The notes under the pieces: generated by a model | Told to the model about the DNA's origin: nothing | Database searches by the model: none | What the model saw: only the letters and a program-made list of their open reading frames with translations | Shown: positions 50,833 through 59,972 of the stretch, in pieces | Numbering within the stretch: position 1 is the first letter of the stretch | Layout: each line of letters begins with the position of its first letter | Program-made: the position numbers and the translations under genes | Source: JAPPLB01 sp965208945 | GTDB taxonomy: Bacteria > Acidobacteriota > Terriglobia > Bryobacterales > UBA6623 | Assembly (NCBI GenBank): GCA_965208945.1 | Contig: OZ242366.1 | Span: 2,976,001-3,040,000 of the forward strand | Direction: 5' to 3' | DNA length: 64,000 nt

Positions 50833-53520
50833 ACCGACGAAGATTGTGACGCCCCGGCGACTGCGGCGGCCGCCGATTTCCAGGAAGAGTTCGTATTGAC
50901 CGGGCGGGAGGTCGCCAAGGAGGACGTTGACCTGCAGGAGCCCGACGAAGGTGGGTGCGAGGGAGGCGCTGCTGGCGAGTTCCCGCTCACCGAGCAGGAC
51001 CCGGACCGGCAGAACCGGAACGAAGAGGGTTTGACCCGCCGGGGTCGGTGCACCGGACGTCAACTCCGGGGTGACGAGCCCCTGTCCGGTGGCGAAGAGA
51101 TTCACGAAGCTGTTCTGCGGGGCGGTGTTGGACTCGGAGTTGATGGTTCCATCGGAGTTCGTTACCTGGGGAAAGAGGCCGGGGTGCGAGTCCAGGATAT
51201 CGGCGGTGATGACGTTGCTCTCGACGCCGTCGACCTCGATGCGGACTTCGGCCTCGCTGAGCCCGGCGACTTCGAACGGGACCTGACAATCAATCCTCCC
51301 GGAGCGAACGAAGAAAAGAGCCGCCGGCATGTCGTTGAAGAAGACGCGGACACCCGCCAGGAGGGTCGGCAGCGTACCCGTTTCAGGGTCAAGCCGAGAA
51401 GCCGGGGCGCCGTCCTCCGGACCCGCGTTGAGCGCAAAGAGTGAGACAATTTCGCCTGCCGCGACGCCCTCAGCGTCGAAGTCGGCTGCGCCAACCAGGC
51501 CTTTGCGCGAGAGCACGGGAAGCAGCGTGAGCGGGTTGCGGGTGGGATTCCAGGTTGCGCCGCGGTCGACGGTCTTGAAGACGCCGTTGCTGAATGTCCC
51601 TGCATAAAGAGTTCCGGCGTTGCCGGGGTCGTCCCGCACCACCCTGGCGAGGGTGGTCTGCAGGCCGGTGTCAGCGATGGTCCATGAAGAACCGTGGTTC
51701 GTGCTCTTGAACATTCCGGCGGACGTTGCGGCATAGACGGCCGCGTTATCCTGGGCATCGACGGCTATCGAGGTGACGGTAACATTGCCTCCGTTCGGCA
51801 AGCCGCTGGTGAGCGTGGCGAAGCCGTCGTTTTCAGCAGCATCTTCGTTACGGAAGATACCGAGGCTCGAACCGATATAGATTCGTCTCGTGTCACTCGG
51901 ATCGATGGTGATGTCGATCAGAGGCGTAGTAGTCGTGCCTCCGGTCCGCCATTCTCTACCAGCGCTGTCGGACTTGAAAACCTGGTAGATCCGACCTGAG
52001 AAAAAGTCGAACGTGTTGCCGACGGCGTAAAGAACATCGCGGTTGCCGGGATCCATCTCCAGGTCGGTGATGGACCAATTGAGCAGGGCACCCGACCCGA
52101 GGCCGACGATATCGTTCAGGCCGGTGAAGTCGCCGCCGCCGTCGTCGCTTCGGAAGACTCCGCTGGCCGTAGCGACGTAGAGCCGCTGAGAGTTTGCCGG
52201 GTCGGCCACGACGGAATAGATCGAGCTACCCGTCGCCCGGCTTTGCCAGTCACGGCCTCCATTGGTGCTGCGGAAGAGCGTACCGTTGCCTTGCGAGAAA
52301 GGATTGACCGAGCCGGCGTAGACGATTTGCGGGTCTTGCGGACTGAAGGCGATCGAGTGCGGCTGGACGGCGATGAAGCCGTTGCGAGCTTCTTCCCAAC
52401 GGCCGCCGGCGTTTTGGGAGAGGAACATGGCGCCGCCGAGGGCGCCTGCCAGGACGTTTGCGGAGTTTTGCGGATCGAGCTCGATGACACGGATATCCGC
52501 CCCGAACATGCCATCGGACGAGAGTTCCCAATGGGCGCCCGAGTCCATCGATCGGAACACGCCCGAACCGTTGAACCCCGCGTAGACCGTTGCCGGCATA
52601 TGGGGGTCGACTGCCAGAGAGAGAGATTCTCCCAACGCCATGCCCTGGCTGATCGGCTGCCAGGTTACGCCCCGGTCGCCGCTGCGGAATGTGCGGGCCA
52701 ACCGGGTAGAGGCGTAGACGATATCGGTATTGCTTGTGTCGATATCGATGTCCGTTACGGAGGCTCCGAGCAGGCCTTCCGGGACTTCAGAGCTCGCGAA
52801 GCGGTCCCGGGTGACGATCAGGCCGAGATTCGTGCCGACGTATATCGTGTCGGAGTCGTTGGGGTCGATCTTCAGGCTGAGCCCAGCGGAACGGATATTG
52901 ATGTGGGTCCATTGGGCGCCGCCGTCACTGGAACGGAAAAGAACGCCGTTGCCCGGCACGACGATGCTTGATTGCACGGCGTACAGCACCTGGGAGTCGT
53001 TCGGATCGATGGCGATGGAGGTGTAGTCGCCATCGAAGACGGGCGCGCCTTCGTCGGGGGTGAACAGCAATAGGCCTTTATTGATGGCGATCCAATCCTG
53101 GCCACCGTTCTCGGTCTTGAAGATGCCGCCGTTGCGTGTCCCCGCGTAGAGGACGTCGGGGTCGTCGGGATCGACCGCGAGCGACCGCACGTCGAGCGTG
53201 GTCAGCCCGTTGCTGACACGTTGCCAGGTCGTCCCGCTGTTGTCGGAGAGGAAGACGCCGTCTCTGGTCGTGCCTGCATAGAGCCGGCCCTTCGCACCTG
53301 TGATCACGACGGTGCCGGGATTCGTGAGGCCGAAGCTGCTCGGCCCCCAACTGAGGCCGCCGTTGTCGGTGCGAAAGATACCGTTGGCGGTGGCCGCTAA
53401 GAAGACGCCGTGTTCCTCCGGATCGGCGAACAGGTCAAAGACGCGGGCGCCGGGAGGCCCGCTCAGCCCTGTAAGCGCGGCAGCGGCCAGAAGACCGCAC
53501 AAGGTCAACTTAGCCTGCAT
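50830..53520 (-). CDS. Exported BNR/sortilin-type beta-propeller protein with C-terminal TIGR03437 domain; start in Rep183
   Basis: 896 residues. Signal peptide (LTLCGLLAAAALTGLSGPPGA) and about 14 repeated propeller blades with Asp-box-like motifs (GIFKTENGGQDW, VLFRSSDGGAQW, GVFRSDDGGGDF, GMFKSTNHGSSW, GVFKTVDRGATW) alternating with AVDPDDPDVLYAGT. The last 220 residues form the Acidobacteria-specific TIGR03437-type domain (VSLFALNAGPEDGAPAS...LPTLLAGVRVFFNDMPAALFFV, IDCQVPFEVAG, GLLQVNVLLGDLPPG). Likely a surface or secreted binding protein. The ATG lies in Rep183 copy 17 (ATGCAGGCTAAG) and the stop in copy 16, so both boundaries are repeat-supplied. Confidence 0.92.
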   Translation of the reverse strand: MQAKLTLCGLLAAAALTGLSGPPGARVFDLFADPEEHGVFLAATANGIFRTDNGGLSWGPSSFGLTNPGTVVITGAKGRLYAGTTRDGVFLSDNSGTTWQRVSNGLTTLDVRSLAVDPDDPDVLYAGTRNGGIFKTENGGQDWIAINKGLLLFTPDEGAPVFDGDYTSIAIDPNDSQVLYAVQSSIVVPGNGVLFRSSDGGAQWTHINIRSAGLSLKIDPNDSDTIYVGTNLGLIVTRDRFASSEVPEGLLGASVTDIDIDTSNTDIVYASTRLARTFRSGDRGVTWQPISQGMALGESLSLAVDPHMPATVYAGFNGSGVFRSMDSGAHWELSSDGMFGADIRVIELDPQNSANVLAGALGGAMFLSQNAGGRWEEARNGFIAVQPHSIAFSPQDPQIVYAGSVNPFSQGNGTLFRSTNGGRDWQSRATGSSIYSVVADPANSQRLYVATASGVFRSDDGGGDFTGLNDIVGLGSGALLNWSITDLEMDPGNRDVLYAVGNTFDFFSGRIYQVFKSDSAGREWRTGGTTTTPLIDITIDPSDTRRIYIGSSLGIFRNEDAAENDGFATLTSGLPNGGNVTVTSIAVDAQDNAAVYAATSAGMFKSTNHGSSWTIADTGLQTTLARVVRDDPGNAGTLYAGTFSNGVFKTVDRGATWNPTRNPLTLLPVLSRKGLVGAADFDAEGVAAGEIVSLFALNAGPEDGAPASRLDPETGTLPTLLAGVRVFFNDMPAALFFVRSGRIDCQVPFEVAGLSEAEVRIEVDGVESNVITADILDSHPGLFPQVTNSDGTINSESNTAPQNSFVNLFATGQGLVTPELTSGAPTPAGQTLFVPVLPVRVLLGERELASSASLAPTFVGLLQVNVLLGDLPPGQYELFLEIGGRRSRRGVTIFVG

Positions 53521-53803
53521 GTCTCACCACCCGACGGTCGAAGCACTTGATAAAAAGGCCGTGATTCGTGTTTCGTGTCTCGTGATTCGTGAAAACCATT
53601 GGCGGGCCTGATTCGCGCCCGAAAGAAACGTCTGACGGGCGGTGAATCGTACAGGACGTTTTGCGTGTTTCGTAACCCGAGGTCCGAAGGAAGCGACAAG
53701 ACCGCTATGTCTGCGCGCGCCTTTTTCCTCCGCCCGGCTTGCGCCTCGTGCTGACGGCCCTCTCACCCACTTCGCCTCGCCACGTGGTGAGAAATACAGG
53801 CTA
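53511..53803 (+). repeat. Rep183 copy 17 (type B, complete)
   Basis: 293 bases from TA to TA. TAGCCTGCATGTCTCACCAC, TTGATAAAAAGGCCGTGATT, heptamers (GTGATTC, GTGTTTC, GTGTCTC, GTGATTC), GGGCCTGATTCGCGCCCG, the GTGTTTCGTAACCCGAGG segment also seen in copy 18, the linker and the right end GAGAAATACAGGCTA. The left terminus gives the start codon of the propeller gene. Confidence 0.9.
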
Positions 53804-54334
53804 TTACAAAAGGGAAGCCGACCGGCCATGATTTCAGTCTATCGGCCCATACATGTCGAAAACCGCTACGGCTGCAACAGGGGTGTGAAAGCTTACAGCC
53901 GCCCTTGCGGAGGAGTGCTCGGCGTGCAAGAGGAGAGTGTCCGTCGTGAACCACTGATTGGCCGAAAACCACCAAACGAGCTGTTTCTTCCACCGATTGC
54001 GTGGCGCGGCGGCGGACATGCCGGATGTTCACCAAGCCGCTCGTCGGCGTGTAAAAAATACACGGCCCCCGCGCTTCGTCTGCTAAAGGGGCACATTTTA
54101 CACGGCAAGCCGTATCCAGGTTTCCGGGCGCTCCGAAGCCGTTGCTGAAAAAGAAGCGCGGGCAGCAGGAAACACGGCTTCTCAGGAGCACTGTTCCGGG
54201 AATCTCCGGACGAATCAGGGCTGCAAACCATTGATTCTCAAGGCGTGAGTCGTTAACTGCCGTGGAGGACTCGTTTCTGAACGAGGCGCGGGGGGAGTCA
54301 TCTTTCTTCGAACCGGCGTTCGGGAGAAGTTGGC
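53804..54334. other. 530-base intergenic region, no gene supported
   Basis: Frames on both strands are short, start poorly, or run into the repeats. Base composition is a little lower in GC than the neighbours (e.g. GTGTAAAAAATACACGG near 54050, an imperfect inverted repeat GTGTA/TACAC). I could not identify a function. Confidence 0.4.
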
Positions 54335-54622
54335 ATGGCGATTGCTAAGAGAGATGCAGGAGCTGACATGAAACTCTTCGGAATCTCGAATCGTGGACTA
54401 GCGGTCATCGGCATTCTGGTACTCGTACTTTGGGGATTGATACTTGCGGAGCGGGCGGTGATCCGGCAAGCGCGTCAAGACCACTATGAGTTTCTTCTCT
54501 TACATCCGAACACGCCCGCGGCCTTGCAACCGAAACCCGCAGTCCATCCGGCCGAAGCCGCACCGGAAATCCCCTCCGAATCTCTCAGCCAGATCGGGCT
54601 CTCTTCACCGAACCCGGTTTGA
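54335..54622 (+). CDS. Small single-span membrane protein, unknown function
   Basis: 95 residues. One membrane segment (LAVIGILVLVLWGLILAERA), then a periplasmic or cytoplasmic tail with Pro/Ala/Glu-rich sequence (TPAALQPKPAVHPAEAAPEI). Both the ATG at 54335 (GGGAGAAG upstream) and the ATG at 54368 (AGGAGCTGAC upstream) have ribosome-binding sites. Not recognised as a known family. Confidence 0.7.
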   Translation: MAIAKRDAGADMKLFGISNRGLAVIGILVLVLWGLILAERAVIRQARQDHYEFLLLHPNTPAALQPKPAVHPAEAAPEIPSESLSQIGLSSPNPV

Positions 54623-54675
54623 GGAGCCATGCGGGGTCTTTCGCACACCGCTACTCTCCAGTGGCGAACAGGAAC

Positions 54676-54919
54676 ATAAAAGCCGTGATTCGTGTTTCGT
54701 GTCTCGTGATTCGTGAAAACCATTGGCGGCGGTCTGGTTCGCTCCAAGAAGAAATTTCTGACGGGCGGTGAACCGTAAAGGCCGTTTTGCGTGTTTCGCA
54801 ACCCGAGGACCGAAGGAAGCGACAAGACCGCTACGCATGCGCGCACCAAGCGGTTCGCGCCTCGTACTGACGGCCCTCTCACTCACTTCGCCTCGCCGCG
54901 TGGTGAGAAATGCAGGCTA
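54676..54919 (+). repeat. Rep183 copy 18 (type B, left end missing)
   Basis: Starts AAAAGCCGTGATTCG with heptamers GTGATTC, GTGTTTC, GTGTCTC, GTGATTC, continues like copy 17 (AAGAAGAAATTTCTGACGGG, GTGTTTCGCAACCCGAGG) and ends with a standard right terminus, TA at 54918-54919. Confidence 0.87.
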
Positions 54920-54950
54920 GGAATACTGGGCAATCGATTTCGGAAAATCT

Positions 54951-56945
54951 TCAAAGGCGATGAAAAGCCTTGAGAATATCCCTGAGACCGTATTGCAAGG
55001 CGATGGGGCGGCCGTGGGGGCACGACATCGGACATTCCGCGCGGGCCAGTTCATCGAGCAGCCATTGCATCTTGGCGGGTTCGAGCGGCATGTTGACCTT
55101 GATCGCAGCATGGCAGGCTATCGTTGCCGCGACACGGCTTTGCAGGTCGTCGAGTGACAGTTCGCGCAGTTCTTTTTCAGGCGTGTCGAGGATCTCATTC
55201 AGCAGGGCTTCGACCTGCGAGGGACTCAGGCCCGCGGGAGCCGCTTTCACGGCAATCGTCCGATGGCCGAATGGTTCGATCTCGAAGCCGTTGGCTCGGA
55301 ACTCCTCGTCGATGCGCGTCAGCGTGATCTCCTGATCCGGGCGCAGCGTGATGATGGCGGGCACGAGCAGTCGTTGCGATTCCGTATTACCTCGGGCGCG
55401 CTCCCGCAACACTTTCTCGAACAGGATGCGTTCGTGCGCGACATGCTGGTCGATAATCCACAGGCCGTCGCGTCCCGAGGCGATGATGAAGCTGTCATGC
55501 AACTGCCCGAGCGGCCGCAACTGGCCAAGCCGGGCCATCGAATCAGCCGGCAGATCGACGATGGGGTCGCGGGAGTGCGTTTTCTGTTGAAGGACAGTCC
55601 CCGGAGTCGACACTTCGTCGAGTGACGCAGCCACGGAATCGGCCGAGCGGCCGGCCGGTTCGTTGACAACCATCCCCACATCGATGGGCGGCGCCGCCGT
55701 GAAGTCGAGCGCCCGAGCCGGAGGAGGCTCGTGTTTCAAGATCGACTCGTCGAACGGCGGCAGGTCGGAACGGCTGAGCGCCAGAGAGGTTTCGGAGAAA
55801 GGGATGTCCGCCGCCGGCTGTGCGCGCGCCTCTTGTTGCGATGCCGGCGGCACCGGGAAGGTCGAGATCGGCTTCGAGGCAACCAGGCACGCCCGTATTT
55901 CATCGCGCACGAAATCGTGAACGAAGGACGGATGGCGGAAGCGTACTTCAGTCTTCGAGGGATGGACATTGACGTCCACTTCATCAAACGGCAGGTCGAG
56001 AAAGAGCAGGGCGAACGGAAAAGCGCCCGAAGGGATCACATTGTGGAAGGCGCTCGAGATCGCCCGGAGCACCAGACGGTCGCGGATCAGCCGCCGGTTC
56101 ACGAATACATAGATCGAGTTGCGATTCAGCTTCTGGATCTGTGGTTGAGAGACGAACCCGCTGAGCCGAAAGACCTGAATCCGAGGCTGATCGAGGCCGT
56201 CTTTCGCACGTGAGACGGCTTGCGTCCGCGGCGCCGGCTGGGGCTGCACTTGCAGCTCGCGCTCAACGGGGCTGAGTTCCACCAATTGATCGAGCGTCGA
56301 ACTGCCGAAGACCTGGTAAACACGTTCCCGCTGACTCTCGACCGGCGTTACGTTCAACAACTCTCCGTTCTCATTCGTGAGCAAGATCGTCTTGTCGATG
56401 TGCGCGAGGCTGTAGTGGGTGACCAGCGAAGCGATGTGTGAAAGTTCAGTCTTCTCGGTGCGGAGGAACTTGCGCCGCGCCGGCACATTGTAGAAAAGGT
56501 TGCGCACAGCAACCGTCGTGCCCGCTGGACGGGCTTCCTCGGTGACGCTCAACATGCGCCCGCCTGCGATTTCGATCCTGGTGCCGGTTGCTTCTTCTTC
56601 GGTGCGGGTCTCGAGCAGCAGCCGCGAAACGCTGGCGATTGACGGCAATGCTTCGCCGCGAAAGCCGAGGGTCGAGATCGACTGCAAGTCGTGCACTGCG
56701 CGCAGCTTGCTTGTGGCGTGACGTTCGAAGGCGAGCAGAGCATCGTCATTGCCCATGCCGACGCCGTCGTCGGCGATGCGGATCAGCCGCTTCCCACCTG
56801 TTTCCACATCGATCCGAAGACGCTGCGCGCCGGCATCGAGAGAGTTCTCGATCAGTTCCTTGGCCACGGAGGCAGGCCGCTCGACAACTTCTCCCGCCGC
56901 GATCTTGTTCGCGATCGAGTCAGGCAGCACTTTGATTCGGCCCAT
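54951..56945 (-). CDS. mutL: DNA mismatch repair protein MutL
   Basis: 664 residues. GHKL ATPase domain: ELIENSLDAGA, DDGVGM, TLGFRGEALPSI; then VHPSKTEVRF. A Pro-rich linker (about 370-460) leads to the C-terminal dimerisation/endonuclease domain with the metal-binding motif IIDQHVAHERILFE (usual form DQHAAHER) and CPHGRP, so this is an endonuclease-type MutL, as expected where MutH is absent. ATG at 56945 (MGRIKVLPDSIANKIAAGEV), the conserved family start; the frame start at 56978 adds 11 residues without support. Confidence 0.96.
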   Translation of the reverse strand: MGRIKVLPDSIANKIAAGEVVERPASVAKELIENSLDAGAQRLRIDVETGGKRLIRIADDGVGMGNDDALLAFERHATSKLRAVHDLQSISTLGFRGEALPSIASVSRLLLETRTEEEATGTRIEIAGGRMLSVTEEARPAGTTVAVRNLFYNVPARRKFLRTEKTELSHIASLVTHYSLAHIDKTILLTNENGELLNVTPVESQRERVYQVFGSSTLDQLVELSPVERELQVQPQPAPRTQAVSRAKDGLDQPRIQVFRLSGFVSQPQIQKLNRNSIYVFVNRRLIRDRLVLRAISSAFHNVIPSGAFPFALLFLDLPFDEVDVNVHPSKTEVRFRHPSFVHDFVRDEIRACLVASKPISTFPVPPASQQEARAQPAADIPFSETSLALSRSDLPPFDESILKHEPPPARALDFTAAPPIDVGMVVNEPAGRSADSVAASLDEVSTPGTVLQQKTHSRDPIVDLPADSMARLGQLRPLGQLHDSFIIASGRDGLWIIDQHVAHERILFEKVLRERARGNTESQRLLVPAIITLRPDQEITLTRIDEEFRANGFEIEPFGHRTIAVKAAPAGLSPSQVEALLNEILDTPEKELRELSLDDLQSRVAATIACHAAIKVNMPLEPAKMQWLLDELARAECPMSCPHGRPIALQYGLRDILKAFHRL

Positions 56946-57032
56946 GGCGGCGCTTTGCAAAGAACGGCTGCATGGCATCCGTCCTGCGACTGTCGTTTAC
57001 TTGATGTGCGGATTGACTACAAAAGAGTTCGG

Positions 57033-58109
57033 CTACTCGGAGCAACAGCCGGGCTGAACCAGCGCCGCTTGTTGCCGTACTTCCGTGGTCGAAGAGAAGT
57101 ACTTTCGCTCGCCCAACCCTTTGTAGATCTTTCCCGCAACCTCGGCGGCGCGCGGCCCGGCGGCGTCGGACCGCCCCTTGAGCAGCACCACGACAACCAG
57201 CCGCCGGCCGTCCGCTTCATTGTAGGAAGCAAACCAACCCACCCGGGTGCGGCGCCCTCGGATCCGCTCGCTACACGTTCCCGTCTTGCCCCACACCTTT
57301 TGGCCGGGAGTGCGCGCCTTCCGGCCCGTTCCGCGGCGGACCGCTTCGGACATACCGGGCTCAACGGCCCGCACGCGTTGGCTGAGTTCGAGATCCCGCT
57401 TCAAACGAGGCTGGAAACCAGCCCTGCCAGCAGGACTGTCCGATCGTTGCAGGTAATAGAGTCGCCCGCCGTTGGAGATTGCCGACACGAAGGCGGCCAG
57501 TTGCAACGGGCTGGCCGAGATCCCGTCACCGAAGGTCGACATGCGGCCGATGCCGTAGGAGTGTTCCTTGGCCGGAAACTCGCCGAGTTGCTCTCCCGCC
57601 AGATGCCAACCCGCCTTTTCCCCAAAGCCGTAGCGGTGCGCATAGCGCTTGAGCCGCTCGAAGCCGAGGCGCTCGCCGAGATGACTGAAGTAGACGTTGT
57701 TCGAAATCGCCAGGCCCTCGGTGATCGTCATGAACCAGTAGCCATCGAACCAGACTTTCGTCTCCGGAGCGACGAGCCCTTCCTCGACAGCAGCGAGCGC
57801 AACAACCAGCTTGATGGTCGAACACGGGATGTAGCCGCTGGAAAAGGCGAGTTTCTGATTGACCACGGCTAGGAGGCGGCCATTCAGCGGATCGACAACA
57901 ACGACAGCACCCCGATTCTCGCCCAGAGCGGCTGTGGCAGCTTGGCGCACGGCCGGATCCTCTCCGCGTAAGTCGTCACCCGCCCAGCGTGTCGGGCGGG
58001 GCGGCGGCTCATGGACGCCCCGGGGCGCCCCTCCCGTTCTTTCTTCTCCGGAACCTGCCGCCAGTGCCGCCCCGCAGAGGAGGACGGCTTGTAAAGCAAC
58101 TTTTCTCAA
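57033..58109 (-). CDS. Penicillin-binding protein with transpeptidase domain only
   Basis: 358 residues. Signal peptide (VALQAVLLCGAALAAGSG), a short linker and a transpeptidase domain with all three active motifs: SxxK in CSTIKLVVALAA, SxN in ISNNVYFS and KTG in WGKTGTCSE. It lacks the long N-terminal dimerisation domain of class B PBPs, so it is a minimal enzyme or a penicillin-interacting relative; cross-linking or beta-lactam binding are both possible. It lies upstream of mutL in the same direction, 87 bases away. Confidence 0.87.
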   Translation of the reverse strand: MRKVALQAVLLCGAALAAGSGEERTGGAPRGVHEPPPRPTRWAGDDLRGEDPAVRQAATAALGENRGAVVVVDPLNGRLLAVVNQKLAFSSGYIPCSTIKLVVALAAVEEGLVAPETKVWFDGYWFMTITEGLAISNNVYFSHLGERLGFERLKRYAHRYGFGEKAGWHLAGEQLGEFPAKEHSYGIGRMSTFGDGISASPLQLAAFVSAISNGGRLYYLQRSDSPAGRAGFQPRLKRDLELSQRVRAVEPGMSEAVRRGTGRKARTPGQKVWGKTGTCSERIRGRRTRVGWFASYNEADGRRLVVVVLLKGRSDAAGPRAAEVAGKIYKGLGERKYFSSTTEVRQQAALVQPGCCSE

Positions 58110-58227
58110 GGGCAGCCGTATTGTAGTCGATTTCGAGGGTGACGACGATGCACAAGATCCGTCCGTTCCAGAAGGGCGTCTCGTGGACCGTTTATCCCTG
58201 GCTGAAGCGTCGGGCTTTCTTCAGGCC

Positions 58228-58321
58228 TAGCCTGCATGTCTCACCACCCGACGGCCGAAGCACGCGATATGACCGCCATGACTTCGTTGCGCTTGCTTGC
58301 CGTGCTCAACGTACTGTTCAA
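58228..58321 (+). repeat. Rep183 copy 19, left half (type A, split by IS1111)
   Basis: TAGCCTGCATGTCTCACCAC to CTGTTCAA, where the second IS1111 begins. The interior has its own substitutions (GATATGACCGCCATGACTTC), showing that this Rep183 copy differs from copy 4 although the IS inside is the same. Confidence 0.93.
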
Positions 58322-58373
58322 TATATGGTTCGCTCCCGGGATGTCCACCTATTCCTTCTTGCTGAACGTTGGT

Positions 58374-58494
58374 CTGCGCCAATATATCCGACCTCTAGGT
58401 GGAACCGCGCTGGTTCCGGGCCATGATGGGGTCCGCACGTCCCGCTCCTCATAAGTACGCCGACCTGTGAGGGCCATGAACAGTAACAGGATTC
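58374..58494 (-). ncRNA. Candidate bridge RNA (seekRNA) of IS1111 copy 2
   Basis: Same sequence as in copy 1. Target guides are at 58477-58485 (TGAACAGTA) and 58453-58461 (AAGTACGCC), matching the two halves of the Rep183 site on opposite strands; donor-like guide AATATAT at 58381-58387. Confidence 0.72.
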
Positions 58495-58585
58495 GGTGAC
58501 GCCGGTACGACCGTTTTGTCCATCAATCGGGAGTAAGCAGACAAACTGTGAGCTCCTGGTAGTGCTACGGCGGACCGCAGGGCGG

Positions 58586-59659
58586 TTAACCCGCCGGGGC
58601 TGGTTGCCGCTGTTGAGAGAAGCGCTGGCCGCTGCTCAGCAAGGCCCATGCGATGCGCGCCAGCCGTGCCGCCAGCGCCACGATCACGACCCGCCGATCT
58701 TTGTTCAGGAGCATCCGCCGCAGCCACTGGCCGAGTTGGTCGCTGCGCTTCGCGAGCACGTCGAGGCTCGAGCGGGCACAGTGCACCAGCAGCGTCCGGA
58801 CGTAGCGGTTGCCGCGCTTGCTGATGCCTCCCAAGCGCTGCTTGCCTCCGCTGGAGTACTCTCTCGGCACCAGACCCAACCAAGCAGCGACGTCGCGCCC
58901 CTTCTCGAAGGCCTCGGCGTTGCCGATCGTCGCCACCAAGGCCGTCGCTGTCTGCACGCCGATGCCGGGGATCTCTCTGAGCCGCCGGCAGGCCTCGCTC
59001 GCCTGCGCTTTCCTCAGCAGATAGGTGTTGACTTGCTGAATCTTCTCTGCCAGCACTTGCCATTCGGCAAACATGCCCGCCAGCAGCGCCCGCATTTCGT
59101 CGGACAGGCCGTTATCGGCGTCCTCGAGGATCTCCGGCAGACGGACCACAAACCAACGCTTGCCCTGTGGAAGGGTGATGCCGCGTTCCAGCAGAAAGGC
59201 GCGCGCCTGGTTGATCAACTGCGTCGAGTTGCCCACCAGCCGCGAGCGATAGCGGTGCAGCGACTGCATCGACAGTTGTTGCTCGCTCTTGACCGCCACG
59301 AAGCGCATGCTCGGCCGCAGACAGGCTTCCGCGCAGGCCTCGGCGTCCGTCGAGTCGTTCTTGTCGCGCTTCACAAAGGGCTTCACATATTTGGGCGGCA
59401 TCAGCTTCACGTCGTGCCCCTGGGCCAGCAGTTGGCGGCCCAGGTGATGGGCGCCGCAGCAGGCTTCCATGCCGATACGGCAGGGCTGCATCTGGGCGGT
59501 CACCTCCAGCAGCTTGCCCTTCGAGTAGCGGCGACGGGTGAGCACCCGGCCGGTTGCGTCCAAGCCGACCAAGTCGACGTTGTGTTTTGCTAGATCGAGG
59601 CCGATCGTGACGACCTCCTTCCATACGCTCTTGCGGGATGATCGCTGGGTCGTTGCCAT
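58586..59659 (-). CDS. IS110-family transposase (IS1111 subgroup), copy 2
   Basis: 357 residues, identical to the protein at 21622-22695, with the DEDD and Transposase_20 motifs intact, so both copies look active. The start ATG at 59659 has GAGAGGAAAC upstream. A 365-codon frame on the opposite strand (58496-59593) is a shadow. Confidence 0.95.
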   Translation of the reverse strand: MATTQRSSRKSVWKEVVTIGLDLAKHNVDLVGLDATGRVLTRRRYSKGKLLEVTAQMQPCRIGMEACCGAHHLGRQLLAQGHDVKLMPPKYVKPFVKRDKNDSTDAEACAEACLRPSMRFVAVKSEQQLSMQSLHRYRSRLVGNSTQLINQARAFLLERGITLPQGKRWFVVRLPEILEDADNGLSDEMRALLAGMFAEWQVLAEKIQQVNTYLLRKAQASEACRRLREIPGIGVQTATALVATIGNAEAFEKGRDVAAWLGLVPREYSSGGKQRLGGISKRGNRYVRTLLVHCARSSLDVLAKRSDQLGQWLRRMLLNKDRRVVIVALAARLARIAWALLSSGQRFSQQRQPAPAG

Positions 59660-59760
59660 GATGGTTTCCTCTCGGTTCGTGAACTGCGGCCGGGGACGGC
59701 CGTTGCTACCAGCATGGCCGAACTCGACGACGCAGCGGAAGTGGGAGCGAACCATCCCAT

Positions 59761-59841
59761 AAGTACGCCTGCGCGCGCCAAGCGGCGCGTGACGGCCCTC
59801 TCACCCACTTCGCCTCGCCACGTGGTGAGAAATGCAGGCTA
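59761..59841 (+). repeat. Rep183 copy 19, right half (with a small deletion)
   Basis: AAGTACGCCTGCGCGCGCC to the standard right terminus, TA at 59840-59841. It is 10 bases shorter than copy 4's right half, owing to a deletion in the AAGCGGCGCGTGACGG region. Confidence 0.92.
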
Positions 59842-59972
59842 CTGGAGCAGCGGGCGCTTGTCGTCGAGGCGGGATGGCACGGCCGGCCTCTTCTGCGGAA
59901 TGCACGGCTCCGAGCGATCTTGTGGATTCACCAAGCGAATGACCACGTGATAAACTGGCCGGCATCCAGCAT

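Larger units (their letters stand above)
58322..59760 (-). mobile_element. IS1111-type insertion sequence, copy 2
   Basis: Appears identical to 21358-22796 over all 1,439 bases (constant offset of 36,964) and is inserted at the same base of a different Rep183 copy, in the same orientation. The sub-terminal inverted repeats are at 58325-58337 and 59743-59755. Identity of the IS with divergence of the flanking repeats means recent movement, not duplication of a larger segment. Confidence 0.94.

Noticed and set aside
53804..54334. Protein-coding gene in the 530-base gap (frame from 53828, MISVYRPIHVENRYGCNR)
   Set aside because: No ribosome-binding site, no recognisable domain, composition unlike neighbours; longer frames only arise by running through Rep183 copy 17.
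21358..59760. A composite transposon bounded by the two IS1111 copies
   Set aside because: IS110-family elements are not known to move composite units, the segment holds housekeeping genes (lipA, lnt, mutL), and both ends sit at programmed sites in native repeats.
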